Source of the DNA: Margaritifera margaritifera | Lineage: Eukaryota; Mollusca; Bivalvia; Unionida; Margaritiferidae | Length of the DNA: 64,000 nt | Assembly (NCBI GenBank): GCA_029931535.1 | Contig: JAQPZY010001558.1 | Location: 1,426,001 to 1,490,000 of the forward strand | Direction of reading: 5' to 3' | Shown: in pieces, positions 13,101 through 28,100 of the stretch | Position numbering within the stretch: the stretch's first letter is position 1 | Layout of the letters: every line of letters starts with the position of its first letter | Program-made: the position numbers and the translations under genes | Notes under the pieces: model-generated | The model's database searches: none | Told to the model about the DNA's origin: nothing | What the model saw: only the letters and a program-made list of their open reading frames with translations

Positions 13101-16100
13101 AGGACCTGAAATGACGAAACATTTAAAAGGCACACCCACATGCAATAGGCAACTCATCTACCAAATGGCATCCAATTATGTGTATGGGTTGCAGACCTAT
13201 GTTGGTTAAATGAAATGTTAACAGACCGCCAAAAATACAGATGGATGGAAAAGGTGACAACTATAGGGCTACTGCATCTCAATGCAGGGCTATAATGATG
13301 GTCCTGTTGTATATAGATTGTCTAGTTTTTTTGTTGGTTAATGGGGGTTCCATTTTCTGTAAATTTGTTTATGTTTCTTTTCGTATAAATTTTCATGGTT
13401 TTATCCTCAAAACGACATCTTCAGTACCTAAATTCATGGATATGCCTTTGATGGGGAGGGGGTCCTATTGTCTTCATCGCTGAATCATTGTTTGTTGGCT
13501 CTTTTAAATTGATGGTTTGTAGTAACAATGAAATCCACCAAAACTAGTAACCAAGGATTACAAGAGTCCCTTAAAGGGACTGACGCTCTTCTGTCCAAAA
13601 AAAAATCCAGGAATTCAAGATAAGACAATTATTTTTTTTAAGTGCTGAGTAGTGAAAGTATCGCTGATATTCCTGAGCAATTACATTTTCAAATTAGCCA
13701 CTGTGCCAGCTATATTGGATATACTGTAAGACTGGCACCATTTGCATTCAGGACAAACTAGATATTATTAGAAAACTTTGGTGAAAATTCCATTTTGCCA
13801 TATTGATATGAGTATCCATTCAGGAGAATTAATGGCAAGATTTTCAATATCTTCATTGTGGCACCCATATTTGAGGTCAGATCAGCACCATTTTCATTCA
13901 GAACCAACAAGATATCATAATTAGTCTTTTGGTGAAAACCCCCATGTTGATATGACTTTCCTATTTGAGAAGTAGCAATAACAAGAGTTTCAAGATGGTT
14001 GGCATGGTGACCATACTGGATGTCAGATAGGCACCATTTTCATTTAGTACCAAGTAGACATCATAAGAAGTCTTCTGGTGAAAACCAGATGTTGATACAA
14101 CTTCCCATCCAGAAGGAGTATCAATAAGATTTTCAAGATGTCCACTATGGTAGTCATATTGGATATCAGATTGGCAAAATTTTTATTTAAGACCAATTAG
14201 ACACAATACGAAATCTTCCAGTGAAAACATCATGCTGATATAAGTCTCCATTCAGGTGGAGTAGTGATACCAATATTTTCAAGATGGCAGCTATGGTGCC
14301 ATATTGGACTTCAGATTGGCACCATTTTCATTTAGGACCAACTAGACATCATAAAAGTCTTTTAATGAAACCCTATGTTGATATGCCCATCCATTCAGAT
14401 CGAGTAGCGATAACATAATTGTCAAGATGTCCACAGTAGCAGCCATACTGGATGTCTGAGTGGAATCATTTTCATTTAGGACCAAGTCTTCTGGTGAAAC
14501 CCCTATGTCGATATAACTTTCCATTGACAAGGAGTAGCAATAACATGATTTTCACGATGGCCGCTGTAGTGGCCATACTGGAATATCAGATTGGCACTAT
14601 TTTCAATTAGGACCAACTAGATATAAAAATAAGTCTTTTAGTGAAAACCCCATTTTAATATGACCATTCAGGAGGAGTAGCAATAACAAAATTTTCAAGA
14701 TGGCTGCTGTGGATGTCTGAGCAGCACCAATTTCATTTAAGACCAACCAAACCTTGGGATGAATGTGTGTGAAAAGTTTCATGGCAATCCTCCAAGTAGT
14801 TTATTAGGAGTAGCAATAACAAACTTGTGCCAACAGACGTTAATATGGGTGAAACGATACACCTGTGCCGCATATCGATACAATTCACGATACACAGCCT
14901 ATGATACGATACACTATCGATTCTCAGTTTAAAGAGTAAGAAGGCAAATGATATTCATGACTGCTGAAGATTAAAGTAACTTATATAGGGTAGATATCAT
15001 TTTGTATCAATTCTTCACCTCTTGTATCGATATGGCAAAAGTATCAATGCATCGATATATATCGATGAATCGTTTAACCCCTAGACGTTAAAACATAGGA
15101 TGACACACAACAGACCATCCCATAAGCTCTTCTGGTCTATGATCAGTAGGAACGTGCAAAACAATAACAGCAGTGCTTGGAGGTTGGGCTGATGTAGATG
15201 GAGGAGGGGCTGCACATCAAGAACAGTCCTTCAACTATATTTGCAGTCATGCCTCCACCCCCACAATATACCACTCAATATTTGGCAAAATTTTGCCTGT
15301 GACAGAAAAGCTAGATAAAGCATTTATAATCATGTGTGAAGGGCACACATTGACCATAATTCAATTCAGACTTTTGTTTACAAATTTAAAAAAAAAAGAA
15401 AGGGACAATGATGTTCAAAATGCCATTCACTCATGGCTCTTTTGCAAAATGGTAAAGTCCACTGTCAGTTGTATTTCAAGTAATGCACGTCATAACCAAA
15501 ACCATAACAAACTGTTAACACCACTGCCACCACAAGCAGCTGAAAAATGACTGTCAAATTACATGTTGGAAAGATCATCTTACATTTAACATTTCTGAAG
15601 GACATTTTAAAAAAATCTTTTTGTGTCAATTTTCCAGGTGCCATTACCACAATTTTGTCAAAGAATGTGAGAAAACACAGCTTAAAATGTGGTCTGGCAT
15701 GGGGACACTGTTATAATGATGCAACTTTCTGGTATATATATTTATATATATATATTTGTTTTTTTATGAGATCCTAAAATGTTAGTTTTCGCCAAAAATG
15801 ACCAACAAATGACTGCTTGCTAACTTGACTGATGGACATTGGACATAAGGTGCCAATAATTATCCATGCAATTATTTGGTCATTATGTTTTTCCAATTGT
15901 TTAAATACCACCCCCACCCCCAAGCAGAAGATAAATGAGGTGTAAAAGCATATTTCACTAACTTATCAAAAGGTTACAACTGAACGTTTGCCCCTGCGTC
16001 TATACAACAAAATACAGTAAACATTACTTCAGTCCTTCACCATTTGCTTTTTAATTATACTGTGCGCTGGTGTGTCAGAACAATATATGTATAACCTAGG

Positions 16101-19100
16101 CCCTAATTGAAAATAAAAAAGAAAATAGCAACAACAACTAGCTTTTATTATCCTCCATAAATACTTTTTTGAGGACCTAGTCAAATAAAACTTTATTATT
16201 GCACTTGACCTGAGATGTTCGCTAATTAAATGTTATGTATTTTTTTGGGTAGAATATCTACTTGTTATCAATTAATAATTTTTAAAAACAGTACAATAGT
16301 ATAGTTTTCTGAAAGAACAAATCATTTTTATAAAAAAAATAGTTTTAAAGAAAATTTGTGAAGCACGAAAGGATAAAAGCAAAAACAAACCCAGAACCGA
16401 AAATGACACATTTTCTGGTACATTTAATCATTAAGTATGTAAATATTTGATTGTATATTATACCACCTTTGAATGTTTTTATATTCAATTTCACAAATAC
16501 CTGACTGCCATGTTAAAACCAACATCATGTCAATTACAACAAAGACGGATAATAAGGCACTAATTAGGAATTGAATCATATCATTGGTCTTACCTTCAAA
16601 CATTCCAATGACATATGTCATATCGCTTTCTAAAACTTTAACACAAATCTGCAACACAGTTGAAATCACCGAGGTTGCTGGAAATGTGGTAATTGTCTTT
16701 TGCTATCTATAACCTTTGGCAAGATAAATAAAAAATTGACTGGATAGCTGTGATGGTGCTGTGCAATACTGACTTTGTTCAAAACTGTTGCAATTATTAA
16801 ATGAATTTGTTAACTCAAGCGATCATCAATAAATAAAAGGTGACTTTTTTAATGGTCAAGGGAATACATATTTTGTTTTAAGCATGAACACATCTGTATG
16901 AAGGACTATACTTGTCACAAAAACTTAAGTCTGATTATCTTACCTACACATCTGTATGATGGACTATACTTGTCACAGAAACTTCAGTCTGATTATCTTA
17001 CCTACACATCTGTATGAAGGACTATACAGAAACTTAAGTCTGATTATCTTACCTTTTGGCTTTAAAGTTCTTGTACATCAGCAACCGCTTGATGGTTGCT
17101 TTGTCACGCATGTTATGGCCACCAGCACCCTTTGGTCGGTCTACAAGGTAAAGAATGTGAATAGTACAAAATGAAGCAAATGTTTCTACACAACATAAAG
17201 AAAGGAATGATGAAAGAAAGAATTCAGCTTGTAACAGTTTTGAATTTTGTTTTATCTTTTAGAACTTTATTTATATTTCAATCAGTAGGATTAATGAGCA
17301 AGCGCAATGTAAATAAGCAGCATTTATGGGGGGGGCGGGTTAACGACACTTTTATGGGCCATAACATGCTAAGGAAATAGTAGCTAAGTGCCTTTCCTAA
17401 GGACACACTGAGGCAGCCGACCTGGGAAGCTATTGAACCTGTCACCCTTGGATTATGAGTCCTATGCTCTACCTAGTTACCACAACTCCCCAGCACTTAA
17501 TGGCAGCCTGAGATTCTGTAAAAGACATTAAAATGTTCAGATATGAACTTTCATGAAGTTAATGAACAAGTAGCTATCAAAGTACATTGAGCAACAACAA
17601 AAAACTTTATAAACAAAATAAATGACAATGAATGTCATACATTCATTTTTAAACAGAGTTATCAACATATGGAACAGATTTCATGATTGTGATTCCTTCA
17701 GCATATTTAAAAGTATCAATTTTTGTGGTGTTAATGGGTACCCCTTGTAGCTAAACTACAAAGTTAAAGTTACCATGAAAAATTACCTATGTTGCCATTC
17801 ACCCACCCACTCCAACCACCACCACTAAATATATACTGAGTAACTTGATCAATCATTGATGATCAAGGTTGTTGCATGTACGTGTGGACATAGATGTTGA
17901 TTTATCTTTGATCAAGAAGTCTGCAAAATGTAATTTTTTCAACCACAAAATTTGAGGGGTTGGGGGTTGGGGGGAACTAATTTTAATGATGTAATACCTA
18001 ACTGTTGTTATTGCATAGCTGTACTTTTCCTGGGGGAAAATACCGCAACCAAGTGATGAAAATTTGTCCTCCCAATTAGTGAGAACTAGAAAGTTCCAGA
18101 ACACTGGATCGTATAGTGTGCATGCTCTGACATGTGCCATAGGCTTCATTCTTTTCAAGGGCGCATCTTATGTAGTGGGACATCAGAGTGGGATGGAAGG
18201 ATGGAATCTGGCAATAACAACAGGTAGGTATTACATCAATAAAATAAGTTTTATTCCCCCCCCCAAAAAAAAAAACATTTTAATATTGTTATTCCATAAC
18301 TGAATTTGTCAGTTTGGTGGGAAGTTGATGAACCCATTGGCGAATAACAAACAACACAAGGAATACTCACCCTCACAGATGAGCAGACAACTACTGTGGA
18401 ACGGAATCTGCCTGGACCATTTTCTGAGCGATGACAATTGGGCCCAATGAGAAAATGCCTTCGCTTTGGTGGGCCAACGAGCGAAGGTAAAAAGAGGAAA
18501 AAGTAGTATGAGAGTGTCAAAATGCAACATTGATCAAATCGTCCAAAGAGGAATGTGTTAGATGGGCCCATGAGGTAGCAATGGCACGAACCTCATGGGC
18601 TTTAATTTTTTATGAAAGACAGGTCCCTATCAGCAAGGGACTGATAAGCTCTCTTGATAGTTAAAGTAATCCACCTAGAAATGGTGGAAGCTGAAATATA
18701 AGTTGAACTTTTAATGGGTATGAAAAGATGCTTCCTACCTTTCCTTCTCTCTTTTGAGGCTGCCAAATAAAAACATGAAGCCCTAACTAGACATAAAAGT
18801 CGATCTTGAACATCCCCAGCACAGATACAGCTGAGACTGGGGATATCTATCAGGTGTGGTGCAACCAAGGTAAGCTGTTTTTTTGCTAAAAAAAACCTGG
18901 TTGACAGAGAAGAGAAACTGACTCATAATACCCATTGAACCTGATATCGCCCTGTTCTATGATAAGGCATGAAGTTCACTCCTTCATCTTGCAGACGCTA
19001 AGGCAAGCAAAAAGGACGTCTTGAGGGTGAGGTTCTCAAAGGAAGTTTCACCCAAAGACTCAAAGGAGTGTTTTGTAAGAGACCACATCATACAAGAGTG

Positions 19101-22100
19101 ATTCCATTTAGGCATTAGAGAGCGAGACACTGGTCTTTTGTAATTCAAAATATCGGATCAGGTCTCCCAAATTAAAGTCTGTGCCAATGGCCGGCTTTTT
19201 GAGAATTTGCGAGTGTCGGAAAGGGCTGCTCGATAGCCCTTAATAGTAGAGACTGAGCATTGTTTCCAGTGTTCTCCCCTGGGCCTTTTACCGTAGCGGG
19301 CCCACTACGCTATCGTTTCAAACCCCGATAACCTCCGATGCTTTAGAACCTGCCGCTACGCTATGCTCTTCTGCCGCTACGCTTTAATGTTTCCCACCTC
19401 CCTCATAAAATTAATCTGTTAAACAAACATCCTGTCACCTAATTCAAAGTCCTATTACTCAAATCACACATGTTCTTACCTCTTCTTGGGTATTTTATTA
19501 AGATAATCCAGGATAATTACTCACTCACTTAACCATTATCTTTTGTACCTGGCTTGCGCGACTGCCGTGGACGACCTTTGGTGCGGGTTTCGTCTGCACA
19601 TATATAGTCACGTGATTGTCCAGCGACGATGGAGTCTACTGGTAGTGTGTTGTGTATATTTCAGTCATTTTCACTACCAGCCAAAGCAGTTACACATATT
19701 ACATTAAAATTTCTTGTGAAAAATGAACATACCACTCTCTAAGAAACGTTAAATTAACCAGCGCCCGGCTAGCCCCATGTTGGCCTGGTTACGAAAATCA
19801 GAAATTAGCATCACCAATAGTGGCAGTGATTCCGATTCCGATAGTGTCAGCGTGATTTCCAGAAAGAAAGAGATCAAGAAACGAAGGACGGGATTTAACA
19901 ATGAATGGAAGACGTTATACCTTTGGGTGGAAATTGCTAGATCGGATGGTAAGTTTTCCATATTGCTAAATTTTGGTTCAGATCTACTTGAGGTGTGTGG
20001 GGTGGGTGGGTGTTGTAATATATTTTTGTATAGTAGTAACCAGTAGTTGTAGTTGTAATTGTAGTCATTCTTATTAAGTTCTGATGAGGAATGAAAGTTG
20101 TATTTTATTCACCAGTTGTTATTATGTTTACATAGTTTACTGTCAGCAAGAGAAATATAGTTTGGTCAGTAAACCTTAACTTAAGTGGGTGCTGCCCTAT
20201 TAATTTCTCCTTTCTCCTTTCTTTCTGTCCAAGTAATAAACAGAACAATCTTTATCATCCAGTTTTACCTCTTTTGAAAAGATACAAATAAAAAGTATTC
20301 CTTCATAAATATAACTTAAATAGTTTCATCCATATGCTTACTAATTAACCAGTAAAGTCATTTTTGAACATTTTTTCAGCTCTCCGACATTGATTCAGTG
20401 AAGAAATTAAACAATAACAAACACTTTGATATATTGTTCTCAATGGAAAGGAATATGTATTATCTTATTCTGTTATGATTATTTGAAAACACATCACTAT
20501 CTTGACTCTTGAAGAATTTGTCCTAGGTAATTCACTTAATTATGATTCAGGTAGTTTTGTCTCTTTTTTGTACATCCATTAATAAATGTTATGTTCCATT
20601 TATTTCAGATTGCAAAAGGTCATTCTCCTCAATGAATAGAATTAAGAGTGTTTTAAGGAACAAGTTGACACAGAGGGTACTGAACTACCTGATGACAATC
20701 AGTACTGAAGGACAATCCTTAAAAGACTTTAATTTTGATGTGGCAGTCAGTATATATGGCGAAAAGAAGAAAATATGTATATCATTTATTTAAATTAAGA
20801 AACAAACGTGATAGACATTAAGCCTTGTCATAACCAGGGTAAATAAAGAATACTATGCAAATATATACACTTCTTTTTTATTTAATTGATATTAATTTGT
20901 TTCACTTTTATGACGTTAACGCGCGCTTTTTAAAACATTGTATGACCCTAACGCGCTTACCCCGATGCTATCGAAAATTTCTGGGGAGATCACTGGTTTC
21001 TCTTCAAAAAGAAAGAGAAGAAAATCAGCTACAGCACTCACAGAGGGACAGCTAGGATTGACACATTTTCTGCTACACCAATCACAAAAGATTCTCCATT
21101 TGGCATTATATATCTTGGATGTTGAGCCTCTCCAGGGCTGAATGATACACTTGGCAACATTGAACAAAAGCTTTTACTTGCGGAGAGATCCTTTGAGATG
21201 AGCCAAGCATGAAGGTGGAGAATCTGTGCTGTGCAGGAGAGAGCCCCTGTGTTGCAACAGGAGGTCCATCCTCTGAGGCAAGGTCTGTGGATGGTCCACC
21301 AGCAGATCAAGAAGATCATTAAACCACAAGCCCTGGGACCACAGAAGGGCTATCAAGATGAGCTGGACCGTGTAGTTTCTGACTTTGTGAAGGACCTGTG
21401 GAATCAACCTGAATAGTGGAAAGGCGTATGCAAACAGATAATCCCAGTTAGGCTGAAAGCGTCCACCGCCTAGGCCCTCTGGTCAGGGACTGGGGAAATG
21501 TAAAAAGGGCACTTGTTGTTCAACCTGGTGGCAAACAAATCCACCAGGGGAGGTCCCCAAAGTTGAAACAGGGAGTCTGCTATGGATTGGTGGAACGACC
21601 ATTCCATAAGGATTACCTTCCCTTTCCTGGACAGACCATCTGCCAAAAGGTTTTCCCTGCCAGGAATATGGCGAACTCGAAGGAAAATACCTTCCAAAGT
21701 TGCCCAGCGAAGGAGGTTTCAAACCTACATGCAGAGAGAAGGTGCATGTGTGCCTCCTTGTCTCCCGAGGTATGCAACCACCAATGTGTTGTCAAAGGAG
21801 ACAATCACATAGCGACCTCTTATTTGATGGTCACAACCCTGAAGGCCTAAGAACACTGCTCTCATTTCTAAATTGTTTATGTGGAGAGTCAATTCTTCCC
21901 GGGACCAAAAACCCTGAAGAATCAGTCCCTCTGGCTCTAGGTGAGTGCCCCACCCTGAATCTGACACATCTGCAAACAGATAAGAGTGGGGTTCTGGGGG
22001 GTGTATGGGGATCATGCCAAAACCCAGCTCTGATTTGTCCACCATATGAGATGAAGGTGAAACTCTGTACTCAAAGAAATCGGGAGTATTCAGAGGGTCC

Positions 22101-25100
22101 CTGTGGGGTTTGCATGCAGCTAAAAAGGGGAAACGAGGACGTAGGTGCAGTCTGCTGCAGCATTCAAGGTCCCCAGCAGAGAGAGAGAAAAATACGAGCT
22201 GTTAATGTAGTCTTTGCTCTCAGCATCTCCAACAAGGACATGATCTTATCTACTTTCCTCCTCTTTTTGAGACCAGGAAAATCCAGGAGTAGATGGCCGT
22301 TGATTTGTCTTTTAACACCCTCTCTACTGTGTTCCACAGAAGGGAATGAACTTCTTCCTTTAAAAGCCCCAGATTTGACTGGTGGAAGCAAATGGGGGAT
22401 CTTAAGAGGGGAGGGGGATCCCGGAACCGAAGCCGGTAGCCATCCCTTAAGACGGAAAGGACCCAGCCATCGACCGTTATGTCTAACCAGGCATCTAAAA
22501 AGAGACCCAGTCTGGTGCCCATGGGAATGGATGGAAAAGGTGTGCTTAGCAGGAGAGGGGGAAGGCACTGTGAACTTCTTCCCAGAGTCTTTGCGGCGCC
22601 CCCTCCTAGGGCCTGACTGCTGAGGAGTAGCTCTGAATTGGGGCTGTTGATTCGCCTGGGGCCCTGCAGCTTTAAAAAATTTAGCTGATGGGCACTGTAC
22701 AATTTGCAACATAGGAATAAGTCATTTCAAAAGTTTAACATGTCATCACATAAATGGAAAATTCTTACTTTAGAAGTAAAAGTTATTTGACTCAACAACA
22801 GTGGAGAGAGATCAAGAGTTCTTGCTGAAAAAATGTTATGTTGGAAAGACTGAAATAAACAACATTGTAACCGATAAGGAGTATGGTTTTATGAAAAATA
22901 AAAATGTTTAACTTGTGGATTTAATCATGAAAACACAGGACATTCTTAAAAAAGACAAAAGGAAAGCTGTGGACAACATAATACAAACAAAACTGGATAT
23001 ATATTTCATGGTTAAGAATTAAGAACTATTAATATATGTTCACTTGAAATAAGTCTATTCTTAAAACAAGAAGACCTTTTTGATAATTAATGTTACTTTT
23101 AAATGAAGCTATTAAATCTTTTGAAGTTACATGTATCTTTCTTACTTCATACACATACATATACTTCTCACAAACATATTCCCCCTCTGGAAAGGTCACC
23201 CCTCTTATAAGGCCACTTTCCCAGTGCAGATGGGGTGGCCTCATAAGAGGGGGACCACTGAATTATGTTTTTGCAATAAAATGTACTAAGCTAAGGCTTA
23301 TGTTCTGTCCCAGCCTCCAATATTTTGACTAAATTAAGTACCCTATTGGAAATGAGTGTGTAAGGCTTTAGTAGTTTATCCTTGGATAGGTCAACATATC
23401 TGTACATTTTATTTCCTAATTTATTACACTTCAGTGCTCTAAGAAAACATTTTCAGTCACAGGCCAAGGGCAAGTGACTTTAAAAAAATCACCAGCCATG
23501 ACTCAAATTCCACCAGCATTGACTCAATTTCATGTGCCCAAAAGGAATTATTTATTGGACCATTCATCAGAGCTACCTGGAGTTATATTTAGGACTTTCT
23601 CAGATGCCTGTGAACATTCTTAAAGATGATCTGGATTACATTATCGTTGGTACATCAGAACATTACAGACTCATTCATTCAGAACATTCATTCATTACGA
23701 AGATTCATTTGGAACATTCATTAACTTGGAACATTCATCCATTCTGAACATTTTATAGTTTCTATATATACAGGACTTGTGATTAGGACACTAATAATTG
23801 TTGGATTTTTTGGATTTTAATACACGATAATGTAAGTGTATTTTGATTTTCACGTTAATTATTTTGAAATAAATTGTTTGTTGATTTTTATAAACATTGT
23901 TGGTTTCACTTTCTTTCTGTTACGTATTTTATACCATAGGGTCGTAACAATGCTCAGACATTAAATGTTTTTGATTTCAGACTGTATGCATTCAGCTTTG
24001 TCTTCAGGTCAATGTACAAGTCTGTATTTTATTACAATCTGAATGTAGAGATAAGTATTTGCTTTGAGTTTTGTTCACTGAATGCTGCAAAAGTCTCCAT
24101 GTTTCTCATTCAAAGTTGAAAATAGAAATGAAATCACAGAAACATTTATATTTTTTTATATCAATCAGTAAAAAAGTAGATTAAAGTTCTTAATTAGTTC
24201 ATGTTATAGTACTGTGGATGTGTCACAATTACAGAAAAAACTCACTCCATATCAATAGAATCAGCGGCTACCAACTCTTTGAACTAAATGGATTTAAACA
24301 TAATGTAATGATCTCAGTTCCTTAAAGTGATAAAAACATTGTATTGAGGGCTTTCATAAGTCCCTAATCCCCCAGTTTAGCTTAACAGTCAAATGATCAC
24401 ACAGGTATTACTTGATACATTTAATCAGCAATGCATTACCAAGTCACCATGAGCAAAGGACAGATTATTATTCATGCTGTACAAGTGAGCGCTAATTATA
24501 GATAACCAATGAAATACAGAGAATAGAAAAAGTACTCTTCCCCATTCATAGGTCATGTGTTTCGCTTTGTACACACAAAGTTTATAGCTTTTGATACAAT
24601 TAAGCAGAGGATCTTCATAACGTGAAGGGATCTATAGATGGGACCCAGCAGGGAGCCGAGTATTAATAATTTACCAGTGTCTTTTAAGAACTTCAAAATG
24701 CAACATTTCGTCTGCACGGTCAAGGTTTAGACAAAACTCTTTTTTTTGACAGGCTCGACTGGCAACTCACTTATGAAATGAGAGGAGCCCGATCTAGATT
24801 TAAAGGGGCCCTGGGTGTCAGGCTATTGGATTTTTTTTAGATCTGCACTTTGTTTAATCTGTTTTCATATACCATAAATAGGTGCATGCCTCAAATGTGA
24901 ATTTTTGTTTTCTTATGAGAAATTATTATTTTAAATTGTAAGTATTCACATTATTATGGTCTCAAGATAAGAAAATTCTTTTATTAATTTTGTATAATTT
25001 TAAAAATAGTAATCCTGATGAGGTACATTATTTTTAATTATTAATTCAACTTTAACTATGTCTTCTTACTGTAAACATATTTCATGATATTATCCATTAT

Positions 25101-28100
25101 TATTGTAAATGATGATCATTCCAGAATAAATCTACTACTACTAAAATATGTATGCATGCAGGGATTTACAAATCCACTTGCCTGACTCTCGGGACAACTC
25201 AAATTCGGTTCGTGCAAGCTCACGTTTTGAAGACACTTGCTCTCGGGCAAGTACAAAAAATGAAGAGAGGGCTACAAGAAATTTTATTTAACATTGGTGA
25301 TCTGGATAAAATACATAAAACACTAGCTCTGTGCGAGCTATTTTACAGACAAGTGGTCATGTTCAGTTCCTAATACTTTATGTTCTGCAAGTTTTATACC
25401 CTGCGATCTCACCATAGTACATATATCAGCACCTTTATTTAGCATAGCGCACTCTTCTTCTACATAACTGGCAACAGTTTCTTTCATCTATTGTATGTGT
25501 CATTTCCATATTGTAGTCAATGTCAGTCTTGCTTTTACTTGCACAGACATGATAATGTGAATACTTACTCTTTAAAGCAAGCGGAAAAAATATTTATATT
25601 TTAACTTATCAGTTACATTTTAATCATAATATTTGTACATATCAGGGATTTGCTGACTTTCAGGTCATAAGTTAGGCTCGGGCAGTTTGTCAGACTGGCG
25701 ACTCTAAACACTCGGTTTTTCAAAGATTGTTTTGATGCATGTTGGCGATTTTATGGTGAGTAGGTGTTAATTGTTAATAATATAACTGAGATATCTTTGA
25801 CAGGTGTGTTTGAAAATAAAAAACACTCGCCTCTAACGATTAACCACTAGGAGGAGTTCGTTCCAAACATGAATGGTGTTACGAAAATGTAGCACCTACA
25901 AACGTTCATGATCTGTTGTTTATGTGATAATTACAGGAGACCGATATATACTTACTGCTTGTCAAACAATTAAATGGACAAAAGTAAGTGTTCTCAAATT
26001 ATTCTCAAAAGTCGGATTGTCAAATATTTTGATGCCGATTTCAAGGTGACTAGACAATTGTTAAGTAAATGGATAAAATAAGTGTTCACAAATTCTTCAG
26101 TTGTGAGTATAAATAAATCATTACAAACAGTCTAGCCCTCTCTCTCTCTCTCTCTCTTACTTACAAATCTAGCTATTTCCAAACTATTTTCTACCTATCT
26201 ATTTGTCATTATACATATACATGTCTGCTTTAGCTCTTTTAACTATATCTGCATTCCAACTCTTTCTAAATTTTTACATATCTATCTACATGTATTATTT
26301 AGATATATATTACATGATGACTTTAATTATCAGCATATGGTTTTAAGGTGCCAACAAAGATAAAAAGAAAACAAAAGTTCAAATAAATATGACGTGATTT
26401 CCCTAAAATATACGATATTTTATTTCATCATATTGTTTTACTCATATTGGGATATTATGTTTATAAAATTTGTAAATCCCTGATGCATGTAAAATGGTAT
26501 CTTACCAGTGTATTGATCAGCCATTATGGATATATATTGTAAGGTTGCATGTAACTGTAGAGTAGAATCTAATCTATTCATGTAAACTGATTTATCTGCA
26601 TTTATTTCTTTTCACATTTAGAAAAACAACAGAAATTAAACAGGAGAGGGGGTATCTATTTTTAGCATAGAAACATGATTTTTTTAAATAACAAGTTACA
26701 TTATATATATATACGATTATTTAAGTTAATTTTTATATTATAACATTTATTGTTTATAGTCAGTAAAATAGCTCCAATGAGCTAATTTTCTTATTATGTA
26801 AATATAATTCTGATTCTAAATAAAACTTGTGTATGTCTATACAGATATACTGATCGGATATATGCATCAACGCACATGCATGTGTTCAAAGCAAACAAAC
26901 AATAGCAATAACCAATGGGGGAGACTACTCTTAGTACCAAATATTTCCAGGCGCCATTGTTCGGGGCATAATTTATGCGTAAACACCCACACTCTTCTAC
27001 CTTCTATTGTATCAAAACTTGCAATTGGATGGAAGAAAAAAAACTACCAATGCTGAAACTAGAGACATTACTCTAAATATACTTTTGATTCATTCTTGAT
27101 TCTGAGGCAGAGTCATTAATTTCTCACATCAGCAAAATATTCCGAAAATTATAAAATTAGTTATATGCAGGGTGTATTTATGAATCATATATTATTTTAA
27201 TGAGCGTAGTATATAAATTAAGATCATTTGATGAAAATTTTATTGATTTTAGGGAAAAAGCAGTAATTAGTAGAATCTTGTATGTGGGGTGATGCAGCGA
27301 CAAAACCGGAAGTGCATATTTCAATATGGCTGCACCCATGTAAACCACAGGTGTTGTGTTTCTCTACGTTCTCTTCTATCAGGATTTAGTTGTCTCCTTA
27401 TTTTGCCTATAATTTCATTCTGGTATTTTAACTGGATGATTTATACATATCTGAAAAGTACAATTATTTTGACAACATTGAATAAAGTATCAGTATGAAC
27501 ATGCTTATAATTTGCAAGAAAAATAATCCCAATTCTATACCATCAAAACACAAATGTCACATAATGTCATACAGTCAAAAGCCTACGTCACCAGCATCTA
27601 AGTGTTATCAGTAAATAAAATTAAGAAATATTATTATTAACTAGTTTTAATCCAGAGATAGAAGAATGTTTGAAAAATTACTCAAATAATGCAGTAATTG
27701 TAACCAATGATACTTTTTTCTGTTTTATCAATGTTTCCTTATTTCACATGTTCAGTTAAAAAATTGAAGTGTTTTATCTGTGTGTTTATATTATGGGTAT
27801 CATTTTTTCCAGCATTTATATGTTACCTGGTTACCTAGGCATTCAATGCAAGGAGTTTACCAAGAACTAATAAATGTGCTTTTCATTCTTATGATATCTG
27901 GATAATACTGAAATTAATCTCTGGATACTACTGAAATTAATTTCTTTTCTGAAAGATAATACTGAAATTAAACTCTTTTTGAAAGAAAAGAGTCAGCAAT
28001 TAATGTTTGCGAGTAATAAAGTCTAATAGGGCATAAAGAAATGTTATTTGTTTGTTATGCATATATGTACCATGAAGGGGGGGGGGGGGGATTACAGTTT

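Larger units (their letters stand above)
18420..22712 (-). mobile_element. DIRS-type YR retrotransposon relic, 5'-truncated, interrupted by a hAT element
   Basis: Reading down the minus strand: gag C-terminus and start of reverse transcriptase (22712-22164), RNase H (22045-21470), then tyrosine recombinase (21410-18420) split by a hAT insertion at 19267-20995. Domain order RT, RNase H, YR with no integrase or protease defines DIRS-like elements. The RT palm region between VSKRGGK and [12 protein letters not shown] is deleted. Many stops and frameshifts show it is dead. It sits in GNL2 intron 1 in the sense direction and is related to the element at 41.0-46.0 kb. Confidence 0.88.

Noticed and set aside
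16424..16669. Minus-strand ORF with a hydrophobic stretch as a small membrane protein
   Set aside because: One hydrophobic run is common in AT-rich DNA; no homologue recognised and it lies inside GNL2 intron 2.
17420..17491. Functional tRNA-Met gene
   Set aside because: The acceptor and T arms do not pair properly and a SINE body follows directly.
21700..22623. 307-codon plus-strand ORF, the longest in the window
   Set aside because: It is the antisense shadow of the DIRS gag/RT/RNase H relic, whose minus-strand frames carry the recognisable motifs.
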